DNA from: Combretum micranthum
Lineage: Eukaryota; Streptophyta; Magnoliopsida; Myrtales; Combretaceae
Assembly (NCBI GenBank): GCA_024138025.1
Contig: JAMXBD010001397.1
Span: 124,001 to 188,000 of the forward strand
Length of the DNA stretch: 64,000 bases
Direction: 5' to 3'
Both the position numbers and the translations under genes were made by a program. Below the pieces are notes generated by a model, which made no database searches, had not been told where the DNA came from, and was given only the letters and a program-made list of their open reading frames with translations. Positions 1 through 12,084 of this stretch are shown here, piece by piece; position 1 is the stretch's first letter; each line of letters begins with the position of its first letter.

Positions 1-69
1 GATGGTGATGGCAATGAAAGCAAGGATGATGATGGTTCTGTTGGAGGGAGCTTAACTGAGGAGCCCTAA
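1..69 (+). CDS. C-terminal end of an ORF cut by the window edge (possible Tat antisense ORF)
   Basis: The first 22 codons read an acidic, Gly/Ser-rich tail ending in TAA at 67-69, with residues such as DGDGNESKDDDG. The sequence behind the stop is T-rich and looks like a 3' untranslated region. The ORF runs opposite to the gag-pol remnants to its right and lies beyond the integrase. Tat-lineage Ty3/gypsy elements often carry an extra antisense ORF there. No domain can be recognised from so short a piece, and a host gene end is equally possible. Confidence 0.3.
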   Translation, partial: DGDGNESKDDDGSVGGSLTEEP

Positions 70-1800
70 GGTTGAATATGTAGCTTTTGTTCTTCCTTTG
101 TAGACTTGCTTGTTTGGGGATTGGCATGTTATCCCCCATGTTTTTTAATGTAAATTTTATAGACTTTGAATTAATGAATTGTCATGAATTTTTTTTACAT
201 GATTGCTCCTTTTCGAATTGTGTCTGCTCTGTTGTAAGCTCATATTCCTTGCCCTTACTTCCTCCTTTACTTTCTTTGACTTTAAAGACCTTTCGTTGTC
301 TTGTCATTGTCTTGAACCTTACATAGTTTTTGACCCTCTCGCCTTCTTCATTGTAACAGTCCTTGCTGGATGTCAAGTTTTATCTTTTGAGGTCAGTTGG
401 GCTCATGAGGTATTTGTAGAGGGTTTTTTAGGTTATTAGGTGTCTTGTTGGGACCTCCCTATTAATTCATTCAAGAGAGTGTGAGTCATTCCTTGCCTGT
501 TCTCATTTATAGGTTACCCTACTACTTTAAGGTGCTTGGTTTAGTTGGAAGGAATTTGTGATGTTGATGTTTGATAAGTTTCACCCATTTTGCTTCCTGC
601 ATCGAACATTCCCCAAGTTCACAGTTTCTTAATAGGTGGAGCATTAGTTGTTTTTAAATGATCCCATCTTGCCTTTTATATTTGATTGCATTGCTATCCA
701 TTAGATTACCTATTGTCCATCCAATGGCTGGGGAGTTTGGTGGGTAAAGGATTCTCCCTTATAAATAGGTATTTCTATCATTTCATTCCTCTTCACCATG
801 TACCTTTGGACTTTGTTTCAAAAACCCTTATTTTAGTAATTGTTAAAGGATCATGGCACTTTGCTTGGATCTTTGGCTTGAAAAATCTAGCCTATAGAGA
901 GTTTATGTCAATGAGATTCATTGGCCCATTATCTCCGTTTAATGGCACTAGCTACTCCGTTATCCTTATTTACATTAGGTTTAAGAGTGGGTAGGGACCT
1001 AGGATGGAGGTGATGCATCGCCTCTATGCTGCCTTGTCCATATGGTCCTAGGATGGAGGTGATGCATCGCCTCTATGCTGCCTTGTCCATATGGTCCTTT
1101 TGCCTCTTCGCTTCTCATGTGCCTTTATTAAGGATGTGACCTCCTTGATTGTGATGCACTTGAGCTCCTAAGCTACTTAGGTTATTCGAATAGGGTCCAT
1201 CGGGTTGCTACCTTTAGACAACTTGTGGGCCTCCTCTAACAATAGCACATGGGTTCATCATAGGGCTGGATGATTGTTGCTCCTTAAGCCCTATATCAAA
1301 TTCTAGAGCCTTTACTGTTACTGGAACAGTGGGGCAATCATAGCCACCAAATTTGCTCTTGTTTGGTGGCTCTACATTTCCTTTGGAGCGCTCTTCATAG
1401 TATTCTACAAGGCTCCAATACAGTCACTATCCTCTTGCTGCTTTTGATGTAGCGATGGTGTCATGAGCCTTAAAGCTAGCATCTTTCCAGATGGCATCTA
1501 TCAGAGCAACATTTAAAGGTAGATATTCAAACTTAGTGGCTTAGAGGAGCTTTAGGATTGATAATCAAAGGCAATCATTCAAATGAGTTAGTTGATATGG
1601 TCATTGTGTTGTCAGGGAAAGTCCTTACATAACATGATCATGTAATCTTTGGCTAAAATGCCTATTAAAACTATTGTGATCAATTTACAAGTGAATGAAA
1701 TTCATTGATTTGACTTCCTTATTTCTATTGCTTGCCTTTTTTCTTTCCCTTTTTCCTATATTTTGCATACACGCATGTCGTTTTTTTTAGCATCTTAATC
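70..1800. other. Non-coding stretch, probable 3' region of the Tat-like element
   Basis: No credible coding region is seen on either strand; the short ORFs here are low-complexity and show no family motif. Apart from a 49-bp tandem duplication the sequence appears single-copy within the window. It lies between the antisense ORF tail and the tandem array, so it probably belongs to the untranslated 3' part of the old gypsy element, whose left LTR is not in view. Confidence 0.35.
998..1095. repeat. Perfect 49-bp tandem duplication
   Basis: Two adjacent 49-bp units (998-1046 and 1047-1095), each beginning CCTAGGATGGAGGTGATG, are identical by eye. The surrounding element is heavily decayed, so this duplication is much younger than its host. 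An assembly artefact at a read join would look the same. Confidence 0.9.
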
Positions 1801-1802
1801 AG

Positions 1803-2830
1803 GAACCAGATTTGGAATTACTCTTTGGTGAGAGTTATCCGACTAGCACATGAGAGCAAAGTTCGTTAACTTCCATGTCCCTTGTCGAGTTTGTTGTATG
1901 GGATTACCTTTAGGAGAGAATTACTCAACTAACACATGAGAGCGAAGCTCATTAACTTTTATGTCCCATGACAAATTTATTGTATGGAATTACCCTTAGG
2001 AGGGAATTACTTGACTTGCACATGTGATGGAGATCAGAAGGCATCAACGTAAAAGATTAAAACATCTCGGGAGTTCTACACCACCAGCCTTTAGGATGAA
2101 AGTCGTTGGCCTTCAATATGTACACCGCCGACCTTTAATTAAAGGCTGTCGGCCTTGCTACCGGCCTTTACAACTTAGGTTATTTATTGTTATTATTGTA
2201 TTTTCCTTTATAGGCTTAGGGATATTTATTAGGGTTATTTATTATTTTGACTTTCCTTATTCGTTGCTTAGTTTTGAGGCTAATTAAAGCGCATATATAT
2301 CTATCATATGTAATCTTAAAGGTTGGTAGGGTTCATATCAACACGAGAGCGAAGCTCGTCAGTTTCCATGTCCCCCATCGGGCTTAGAGTTTGGAATTAC
2401 CCTTAAAAGGGACTTGCCAACAGAACATGAAGGCAAAGCTCATGAAATTCCATGTCCCTCATCATATTAAATGTTTGGAGTTACCCTTAGGAAGGAGTTA
2501 CCCAATCACGTATGAGGGTAAAGCTCATCAGCTTCTATGGCCCCTGCCAAACTTAGAGTTTAGGAGTTACCAACCAATGCATAGAGGAAGTTGATGAGCT
2601 TCCATGTCCCCTTAGGATTCAAAGTTTGGGAGTTATCCAACCAGCACATGAGGGCAAAGCTCATTAGCTTCCATATGCCCCATTATACTTAGAGTTTAAG
2701 AGTTACCTTTAGGAGGGAGTTACATGACCATCACATAAGGGCAGAGCTCGTCAGCTTCCATTTTCCCTGCCAGTAAACATAAGAGGGTGGAGTTCACTAA
2801 TTCTTATGTCCCTTGCTCATTATCGTCGTA
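1803..2830. repeat. Degenerate ~85-bp tandem array, about nine units
   Basis: Units share blocks like GGAGTTACCCTTAGGAGGGA, CACATGAGGGCAAAGCTC and CTTCCATGTCCC. The ATGTCCC anchor falls at 1874, 1961, 2368, 2452, 2536, 2603, 2672, 2760 and 2806. Once the 321-bp insertion at 2,025 is removed, the spacings are 84-88 bp for most units, with three shorter ones of 67, 69 and 46 bp. The array lies just downstream of integrase on the element's coding strand. Spacers vary too much and lie in the wrong context for a CRISPR. Confidence 0.85.
2025..2340 (+). mobile_element. 316-bp solo LTR or TRIM-like insertion in the tandem array
   Basis: The segment starts TGATGG and ends ATATCA and is flanked by ACATG (2020-2024) and ACACG (2341-2345), a 5-bp target-site duplication with one change. 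Taking it out with one TSD copy restores the array unit CACATGAGAGCGAAG. The interior is AT-rich with TTATTTATTG-type runs and no ORF. The family is not recognised. The strand is a guess from the TG...CA ends. Confidence 0.6.
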
Positions 2831-3018
2831 GACATGGTGAGCTAAATTTGTGTGTAAAGGTATTCTGTCTTATGAGTATAGAAAAAAAAAATTATGTGTA
2901 AACTTCACAATTTCATTTCATTGAATTTTCATACAATTAAGCTCCTACTCTGGGAGTTTACAAAGCCACACACTACTGTTCAAAAGAGAGTGATCGTCTA
3001 AGGCATCTCTTCTTAGCA

Positions 3019-4130
3019 TTAGATGTTGTGTTCACATGAAAATTTTCGAAGATTGCTGGCGTTCCAAGTCTTATGGATGAGTTCCCCATTTAAAGTATCA
3101 AGTTTGGAGGCTTCATTGCCTAAGACCTCTTTAACTCGTATTAAGTCCTTCCAACTAGCTTTACCCTTGCTTCCTTTGATCCCATTGCTTTGAGCTTTCT
3201 GCAAACCAAGTCTCCAAGATGGAAGACTTTATGCTTGACTTTCTTATCATGGTAATAAGCTGCCCTGTGCTAATAGGTGGCTACTCTTTTCCTGATCAAA
3301 TCTCTAGTCTCTTCCACAACATCTAGCTCGGCTCGTCACCCAATATAATTTACCATTTCATCAAAGGATTAGATTTGGACGTTAGGAAGTTTGAGCTTGA
3401 TGGGGAGCATGGCTTTGATTTGAAGGAAAGCCTGAGGGGGTTTCTTTGGTCGACATTCGGTTGGTGGTTCAATAACCCCATAGGATGCTAGAAGTTCATC
3501 TGCTACTTACTACTAAGGCGATCCACTCGATCCCTGATACTTCTCATGATGGTTTGTCTATAGCTTTGACTTACCTGTTAGCTGTGGATGGGCCTGAGGT
3601 ATAATGTGGCATGATCTTATACTTTGCACAAAAGCCTTTCACAACATTGTAATTTAACTATCGACCATTATTATGATCAAGGAGTGAGGCACTCTAAACC
3701 AAACTAGTATGTTGTTATGGATGAAATTGAGTGCACTCATGTCTGTCACCTTGGTCCCAGCTTCTGCCTCTAGCCACTTGGTGATGTAGTCGCATCCAAC
3801 AATGATGAACTTCCGTTGTCTGATTGACACTGGCAATGGTCCAAGAATGTCCAAGTTTCACTGAGTGATGTGTTATGGACTAGTGAGGCAATGGAGATTT
3901 GTTTTAGGAGCATGGTCAATCAAGGCATGTTTTTGGTAACTCTCATATATCTTCACGTACTCTTCAACATCCTTCAGCATAGTTGGCCAATAGTATCCTA
4001 TTCGTACTACCTTGATGTATAGGAATTGTGCCTTGATGTAGTTACTACACTATCTTGCATGCAACTCCTTAAAGACATTGTGCCCTTCGTTTTGGTGTAA
4101 GCATCTCAACAGGGGAAAACTAAAGTGTTG
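3019..4130 (-). pseudogene. Ty3/gypsy integrase remnant
   Basis: This is the Tat element's integrase, read right to left, which would join element DNA to the host genome. A degraded zinc-binding region lies at about 4,130-3,900. The catalytic core follows, with MDILGPLP at 3,854-3,830 carrying the first Asp of the D,D,E triad; the region of the second Asp is altered. The C-terminal segment at 3,204-3,019 contains KLDTLNGELIHKTWNASNL, like the chain that follows integrase in plant gypsy polyproteins. The frame changes between segments, so no functional enzyme is made. The assignment rests on family motifs and on its position downstream of RNase H. Confidence 0.7.
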
Positions 4131-4995
4131 TTTGTATAACGTCCCATTGATGAGTGTGTGATTTGTCACTCTATACATTAGGCTCCTTACTTCCTTCCTA
4201 TCCTAAGGTAGGGTTCCTTCTCTAAGGTAGTTTACGATTAGGTCCATACTTGAGGAGGTCAGCCCAATTTGTATTTCGAGTATCTCGAGTGTCTATTTGA
4301 TGTAGTCTTCTCTAGGAGATATTCCATGAATATCCTTTCTCCTGTTCTTACTAGGTTCGGTACTGCTACTAAGGTGAGCTTGGAGAGTTTGTCAACTTCT
4401 GAATTTTCGATTCTCGAGATCTTGATGATGTCCCAAGGATTGAGTTCAGTAAGGAGAGCCCTTACCACATTAAGGTACATGGCTATCCCTTCATCTTTGG
4501 CCTTGTAGTCGCCTTTGACCTGTTGTATAATTAGCATCAAATCTAAAAAAAAAAAAAATTATCTTGCTAACTCTGATGTATTTTGCCAACTTCAACCTTA
4601 CTATAAGGGCTTCATATTCTACTTCATTGCTACTTACAAGGAATCTAAACTACAAAGCATAACAGACTTTTCTTACTCTGTTGGGTCCTTCTAACATAGT
4701 TCAGCCTCACTTCCCCCTAAGGTGGAGGATCCATCAACATGGAGCATCTACAATTAGGAGATCGCGCTCGTCGCACTCTTTAGAGTTGGTGTACTTAACT
4801 AGAACTTAGGCTTGATAGCTTCTTTAGGTTGGAGCTAGATCCCATGTGCACTAAGCTCGATTGTATACTTCATCGTCCTTCTAGAGACATTAGGTTTGTG
4901 AGGATGATTCTTAAGCAACATCCATAAGGACTATATCTAAGTCTTGGGAAGTAGGGTACAATCATCGAGTTGAGACAATTATGGTAAGAGCAATT
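4131..4995 (-). pseudogene. Ty3/gypsy RNase H remnant
   Basis: Minus-strand reading gives SSNEVEYEALIVRLKLA near 4,640-4,580, then an ORF at 4,540-4,259 with LIIQQVKGDYKAKDEGIAMYL. Both match the RNase H segment of plant gypsy pol, where this order of motifs is conserved. RNase H removes the RNA strand during reverse transcription. The reading frame is broken by an A-run at 4,545-4,558 and by stops. A solo LTR cuts the pol gene upstream of this piece at 4,996. Confidence 0.7.
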
Positions 4996-6348
4996 TGATA
5001 AGTGTCAATAAACCCTTAATCTTGATGTTATTTGAACATCTTTATTATGTAATTTTTTTTAGATTTTGAAGAAAAGGACATTTATTTGTGAAAAAATTCA
5101 TTCGGCAACTTAAGGAGTATATTTGGAAATTTTTATGATGATCCAAGAGAAATTAAGGCAAATTAAACAAGTTTGGATCAATTTTGTACAAGAAGGAAAT
5201 TTTATGTTTTGCATCCCATCTTCATCATTGGCAAGGAAGGACGCTAGGGTGCAACCATTAGGCATTAGAGAAGAAAAGTTTCAGCCCCACCTTCATCTTG
5301 CCAGGGAAGACAACGAGGGAAGAGTATTGAATGCTCCAAAAGCCAAAATTGGTTATTTTATGTTTCATCCCTTCCCTCGATCTCGGCCATGCTGTACCCT
5401 TGCAGACCCAAAACTATAAATAGTGCTATGTTTTCTTATTTTAGAGTTTTAGATCATTTGTCTTAGCCCTAAGAGAGAGATTATGAAGGAAATTACGAAG
5501 AACTTGCTGGAGCATCACTTGAAGATCTCAAGATATCAATTAGGGTTTATTCTTTCTATCATGATTTTCTATTTCCTCTAGATCTTTTATTCTTATTTAT
5601 ACATCTCATGGAGAAGTAGATTCTTATACTCTTCATCTTGTGAAACCCTATACCCTATGAATTGAATTGCCTTTTGATTATGAAATATCATGCCTTTGTA
5701 TCTATTCATGTGATTTAATAGTCTAGTGATTGATTTGAGCACAAATTAATTGTATGTTTGATTTTATTAGATTGAAAGAGGTTTCACTCAATTAGATGAT
5801 TTCATGAATAGAGAAATTGGTTGTTTCACCTAGAGGTAGGGAAGTTACGTTTTTCTGCTACAAGAATTCAATTCTTGTTTAAGGATCATGAAGCATGCAA
5901 TCTTATGTGATGTTAGTGGAGAGAGGTCTCCACTATCTCATGTAGGGTTATGAATTGATTAACTCGAGGGAGTAATTGATTTACTGTTAAGATTTAGCAG
6001 TGCAAATCATGAATGATTCATTAATCAATCTATTATCGTTAGAATTTTAGGCTTAGGATAGATCAAGGTGGAGAGTATGTCTCGAGATTGATTTCATCTT
6101 TTGAAAAAACACTTATTTGATCTTAAGGCCTGTTTTATCTTTTGTTTAGTAGTTAATTGTAGATTTCTCTTCAAAACTTAGGCTAAGTAGTGGAGAACTG
6201 GTAATACTAGTACTTATTCTTCAAATTCCCTAAGGACGACATCCTAAAATCTATGCTACATTGAATAAGTACGCTTGCCTAACTCATATCGTAGATTTTA
6301 GTAAGTTTATAAATTTTAGAATTTGATACGGTCGGTAAATGCACATCA
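4996..6348 (+). mobile_element. 1.35-kb solo LTR inserted in the Tat pol gene
   Basis: The segment begins TGATAAGTGTCAATAAACCC and ends GCACATCA. It is flanked by CAATT (4,991-4,995) and CAAAT (6,349-6,353), an imperfect 5-bp duplication. RNase H lies on one side and RT on the other, so it splits one gene. A clear TATA box, TATAAATA at 5,415-5,422, gives the plus orientation. The 3' end carries the run GTACGCTTGCCTAACTC, typical of plant gypsy LTRs of this kind. No internal region or second LTR is present. Confidence 0.65.
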
Positions 6349-7722
6349 CAAATTTCTAGAGTTTCGAGTACCTCTTTTTTGGCCCTTGTAAGGCATGGCT
6401 TACATAGTAGACACATCAGTACTATTTTTTGTCGGCTCAAGTGAGCACTTAGGAGAGGGCGCATTCTCTCACAACCAAGCATAGAAGAGATTTTCCCCAG
6501 GTACTAGGGTAGACAATACAAAAGGATTTGCTAGAAATCTCTTAAGGTCCTTGAAAGCTCGTTAGCATCCGTTGGTCCACTTGAACTCATTCGATTTCTT
6601 TAATATCTTGAAGAACTTTGAGCACTTATTTAAGTTATGTGGTAAGAACTTGCTCTGGCTAGCTACTTATCTTGCTAATCTGTAGACCAAGTTAATGGTC
6701 GTAAGTCCATTATCCTCTGATCTTCTCAGGTTTAGCTTCTATTCCCTAGTGGGAGACCATGTAACCTAGAAATTTGCCTAAGGCAACCCTAAGAGCACTT
6801 TTTTTGTGGATTCAACTTCATGCTATAGAAGCAAAGTCTATCAAACATTTCTTGCAAATCTCGAAGGTGATTGGTGGCTTCCTTACTTTTGATAGTTATG
6901 TCATCGACACACTTCCATGTTCCTCCTTATTTGTAGCTTGAAGACTTCAATCACCAACATATGGAATGTGGCTCTAGCATCCTTTAGCCCAAACAACATC
7001 ACTTTGTAGTAGCAGGTCTTGAAGATGGTGATGAATGAAGTGTATACCTTGTCGTCAAGGCTCATCTTGATCCGATTGTATCTGCAAAAGGCATCTATGA
7101 AACTTAGCAACTTATGTCCCCAGATGTTGTCTATAAGTTGATCTATTTGTGTTAAAGGAAAATTGTCTTTCAGGCATACCTTATTCAGGTTGTTGTAGTA
7201 GATGCACCTCCGCCATTTCCCATTAGCTTCCTTGACCAGAACCACATTAACAAGCCACGTAGGGTACTTCTTTCAAATAAACCTAGCTCAATGGAGCTTT
7301 TGGACTTCTCCTCGATTGCAGCTTGCCTCTCGGCCACAAAATGTTTGATCTCTTGTTGAACTGGCTTCTAAGTCTTGTTTACTCTTAGCTAGTGGTTGAT
7401 CATGTCCGAATTGATGCCTAACATGTTTGATGGTGATCATGCAAAGACATATTTGTTCACCCACAAGAATGTGACTAGTTGCTCTTTGAGGTCGAGTGGC
7501 ATTGAGGTCCTAACCTGAGTTGTATGCCTAGGTTTATCATCCAGCACAACTTTTGCTAGGCCATTTTTTCATTTAACCTTGTCATCGGGTTTTGAATCCA
7601 TTGCACATACCCAATCCCCTTTCACAGTCTTAAGGTACAATTTACGCAATTGCTCATGATAACCCTTACGTACCCCTACTCTTGTAAAGGTAGAGAACTT
7701 GGCCTTCAAGTGGGGTTACAAC
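6349..7722 (-). pseudogene. Ty3/gypsy reverse transcriptase remnant
   Basis: The best block is the ORF at 7,245-6,901, with VLVKEANGKWRRCIYYNNLN, DNFPLTQIDQLID, LLSFIDAF and YYKVMLFGLKDARATF, which are the successive RT motifs of plant Ty3/gypsy. The catalytic VDDI motif follows at about 6,907-6,895, but one frameshift separates it from the upstream block. The connection region at 6,890-6,480 has several stops. The part upstream of RT (7,260-7,722) shows the RT N-terminal segment and ends where solo LTR A is inserted. This is clearly an inactive remnant of the old Tat element. Confidence 0.8.
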
Positions 7723-10700
7723 TGTAAGCCTCGGAAAATTTCAATAAATAATTTCAAAATGAACTTCGAAAATAAATCCTAAAAATCACTCCAAATTAAA
7801 ACCGAATTTTGACAAGTCCTAAATCACGAATGAATTCAGAAACTTCTCAATCTTGAGAAAATGAAAATCTTTAAACAATAAAATAAGAACTCAGTGGTTT
7901 CAAATTCAAAACCACGACGTATGAAAAATTCCATATTTAGCTCCGGCTTGTAAAATGGGTAATATAGAGCCAAAAACAAATTATTAAAAAGTAAATAATG
8001 ATTAACTTTCGGAAATGAAATCCAATTAAAGAATTCGAAAACATTAAGAGTTATTAAATACTTACAAAAATAAAATTTAAAATAAATTTCTCAAATTAAA
8101 TATGTTATATAAACATAAATATCAGTTTCCAAATTGGCAAAGGTCTAAACCGGAAAATCACCCGGAAACCCTAACCGGAATACAATAGTGTAAGTCCGGC
8201 AATCTAGCGCCCCTAACCCTAGAGGCCGAGATGTAGTTTAAATATATAGAATAACTCATAGTAATATAAGTTCGTTTATAATTATCAGATTGGTAAATTT
8301 TTGACCTATTTTGAACCCGTTCGGATACAGACTTCGAAAAGCGTATCCCGGGGCTCGAGATATCAAAAATATACCATTAGTACCGTTAGACTCGTAATTT
8401 TATAAGATTTCTAAATATATCAGTTATATAATTTTTCGGGTTATAAAAGTTACAGTTATAACCTTTTTATCGTATTTTCATTTCTACCGGTAATTGATTG
8501 TCTTTGCACTATTCATTTTATTTCATTACACAATTTTATTATTTTATAATGTATACCCCGGGTTTCCTAGTAATCAAGTAAACTTCGGAAACCGGAAAAT
8601 GAAACCCTAAACCGGTTTAGTTCAAGCTTTGTGAGAAAGACTTAGAAACCCTAATTCCGGCTTTTCCTCGGTTTCCAAATAAGAAACTTTATAAGAAAAT
8701 TAATTTTGAATATAGTTCTTGATTATATTTCGAAACAAGAAAAGATCAGATTTTAAGAAAATTTCAATTCCGGGTCATCCCGAGACCCATTATAGAAAAA
8801 CGTGCCCCGGAACTAGAATTTCAAAAATTTCCTTATGAATACTCATTAGAATCGAAATAAAATAAGGATTTCAAAAATATAAATTTCATAATTTTCGGCT
8901 TACGAAAAATACAGTTATAACCTTCTTATTCGTATTTTTCTTACTACCGGTAATTAAGTTGTCTTGATTACTATTCACTACTATTCACAAGTACAACCTA
9001 TTACTACCTATTTGTACACCCTACACTTGCAACACTTACCATCACTCAATTCCACTTTCTTTTCCAAAGACTTTTGTCTCTTAATTATTATTACAAGTTA
9101 TGGCATTAATGTACAAATCAAATCAAAGACAAATCAAAGTAAGAAATCAAAATTTTCCCCCCTTTTTCCTCTTGCATTGGTTGGCGTGAAACCCTCCCAA
9201 CAAGTTCAATTTGCAATTTTTATTTGTTTTATTCCATTTTAACCTAATTTCAAATGCTATATAAACAACTTTTTCTCTCTCTCTCTTCATTTTTCACTTT
9301 TCAAGTTTACAAAAGGTAAAACACTCTCATTTTCTCTCCCTCCAACCCTCAATGCCGTGAGCCTCCATGGCCACACACACACACACAACTTTCTTTTTTC
9401 TTCTTTTGTCTCCTATTTTACCTTAAGTAGATGAACCTTGCTTCATATATCCTTAGATCTTTGTAATGGCTAGGTTATTCTTGGATATTTCCAACTAAAT
9501 GTCCCCATGATCTCTTGATAGGGACAAGGAAATATCAAAACAAGAATACCAAACCATCACTAGTAGATCTTGTATTTCAAGGAGCTTTCAAGGCATAAGC
9601 TTTATGATTTTTCATCAAAAGGTATTTTGAACAAAAGATCTTTTATAAAAATGTTTTTATGTTTTCAAAACCTATTTAAGCACTTGATATAGTAGATCTA
9701 CCATTTTACTTCATATCATGTAGACATTAAGATCTCATCTTTATTTTGAGTTTATGTGCATTAATGGTCTTTAATTTTTTGTCCTTAGTAAATAACCTTC
9801 CCTATATAGATCTATAGTAGATGAGTTAATAATACCAAAAAGGAAAACACTTTTCAAGAAATGAGTTAGTGTAAATTCGGATGACTTGGGAACCTAGCCT
9901 TAAAAACCCTTTTCAACTTCTAAACATGTATTTTACAAGAAAAATGAAGCCTATAGGTGATAGATAATGTTTGATGATGTTTTTCATGAGTTTAAATGAG
10001 TTTTTACTAAAGAAAATATTTAAAACAAGAGATGAGTCAATAGAAGTTTTGAGTTGAAAGTCTTGAAAGCCAAATTCGTAATAATGGATAGATGGTTAGA
10101 AAACACTAGTTTTTCAACTTCAAAAATGGTATTTTCTTAAATAAATGAAGTCCTTAGGGTATAGGTAAAATAAATACTTAAATTTCTAAGTATAAAATAC
10201 ATTTTCTTAAAAGAATCAACTTGAAAATGAAATTTTCTAAATTCGGATTTTTGTAACCACCTTAGTGTAAGACCCACTTAAAAGTTTACAAATGAAGATT
10301 TTATTAAAGAAATAAAGGCCTTAGGATATAACTAATATAAGGGTCAAAATTTCTTTAAACAAAGTGGAGTTTTCCTAAAGAAGATCCTTATAATAAGTAA
10401 GTGTGACCAAGTGTAGTAAACTTACTTGTTAAACAATAGCATGAAATGATTTTCTAGGAAAAGAGTTTATTTAAATTCTTTAAGTCTAAAAAGTTATAAG
10501 AACTTAGGCTCATTAGAGTTCATATCATGACATTCATGATAGGGAAAATCATTACCATGGCATTTAGTTTCATTTTGTACTTAGGAATCTCAAGTGCATT
10601 CATGAAAACCGCATTTTCGGAATCTATATAACCGCTGTACAGATCTGATCCCTCATTTCCGAGGCTTAGATATTTTGAAACTTGATTTAAACTTCATATT

Positions 10701-12084
10701 TAGAAAGCTCTTCCGAAGTAGATAGAAATCGATATAAAATTTGCGAGATTCCGAGTTAAAATGACCAAGTTATGGCCATTTTAAATCGGGACTTCGAAAA
10801 TGACGCGAATTTCGATTTCACTAAGTTTTCTTAGAGTTTTAGTATCCTTAGATGGTAGAATACTCATTAGAGTATTTCTTATGTGATTAGGTGAACCCGA
10901 GAACGTTGACTCTTTGCCACCGGATTATTATTACTAGAAGACCGGTGATCCAATGGCCGAGTGAGTTCATTTCCTAAGTAATTATGCTCATTGAGTGTGC
11001 TTGTAATTGTAGTAGCACTAGACTTAGGTAAAGATAAAATTGTTGATGAGAAATGAACTTTTCTGTTGAATGAATGATAAGTATATCGAGAAGACTTGTT
11101 GAAATAATATTGTATGAGTTAGTATAGACTTGGATTGTTTGAAACTCTATGATCGCTCTTAAATTACATAATGAACTTGCTACGATTCTATAAATAAACT
11201 GTACATGCATATCATTTAGTGAGTCACATTGCATTACGAGAATGCTTTTGGTGGGAACAAAAGTATGATCGGGAGGCAGCGGGTCTTCGTTAACATTAAG
11301 GATCTGCAGGGTCACTTAAGTTAACGGGCAGTGGAGTAGACACTATAAACCAATACATATAAACAGGTGGAGGACCACCTTCGTTAACATCAAGGGCCTA
11401 TGAGGTCGCTTATGTTAATGGGCAGTGGAGTAGACACTATAAACCACAAGAGAAAATATTGGAATTGTGGTCGCATGTTATGGACCACCCCAAACCCCGA
11501 ATGGAGGGCGTAAATCCATTCACATATGGCTACCGGAAAGTCATATGCTTGTATGTTCACGTGCTTGTGCATTCATATGATTGTTTAAATAAACTTGTTT
11601 GTATATTTTACAATTGAGTATATTATTGCGGAAATGAATCTCACTAAGCTAGTGTAGCTTATACCCCAATAGATGTTTAAATGAGCAGGTTATTCCAAGA
11701 ATGCTAAGTGGGGACCGAGTTGGTTGAAGCCGAGAATGATTTCGGATTCGGCAAGATATAAGATGCTTGAAGTTTTTGGCTAAGCTTTACGATTTGCTTT
11801 GTAATAGCTTTATGTAGTGAAGTCTTGGGATGAATGTAGTTGAAGTTTGATGAATTGTATTTTGAAGTATAGGGTTTTGTATTTGGAGTATAGTGGATTG
11901 TATTTCTTTTACATTGTTACTCAATTGTATCAACATAAAACGTATCATTCCGATGTGTCTCCTTTATGTGTTAGACGCCTTGTATATAATATGGAAGCCT
12001 TCGTGTGACTGAGGTGGTCATTCTTAGGCTTTAATATTGTGTACGGCAGACTGCCACGTTTAGGGTACCCTTCGGGGCGTGACA
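7723..12084 (+). mobile_element. Giant solo LTR A (family 1)
   Basis: It starts TGTAAGCCTCGG and ends GGGGCGTGACA. Perfect 5-bp duplications ACAAC flank it (7,718-7,722 and 12,085-12,089). One start and one end are present over 4,362 bp, and nothing like a PBS, gag or pol, so it is a single LTR left by recombination. A TATA box (CTATATAAAC near 9,258-9,267) is followed by a CT-rich stretch, marking the U3/R junction. About 2.8 kb of R/U5 with degenerate repeats follows. Length, termini and the CGTGACA end resemble Tekay/Del-type chromovirus LTRs; that lineage is an inference. Confidence 0.85.
11281..11447 (+). repeat. Direct repeat inside solo LTR A
   Basis: Two ~66-bp blocks starting TTCGTTAACAT (near 11,286 and 11,380) and ending GGGCAGTGGAGTAGACACTA are 94 bp apart, with a short unrelated spacer. 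Related single copies occur in B (near 22,775-22,840). The duplication is private to copy A among the copies visible here. Confidence 0.75.

Noticed and set aside
1803..2830. CRISPR-like array
   Set aside because: Units are diverged ~85-bp tandem repeats without constant repeat and unique spacer, in a plant retroelement.
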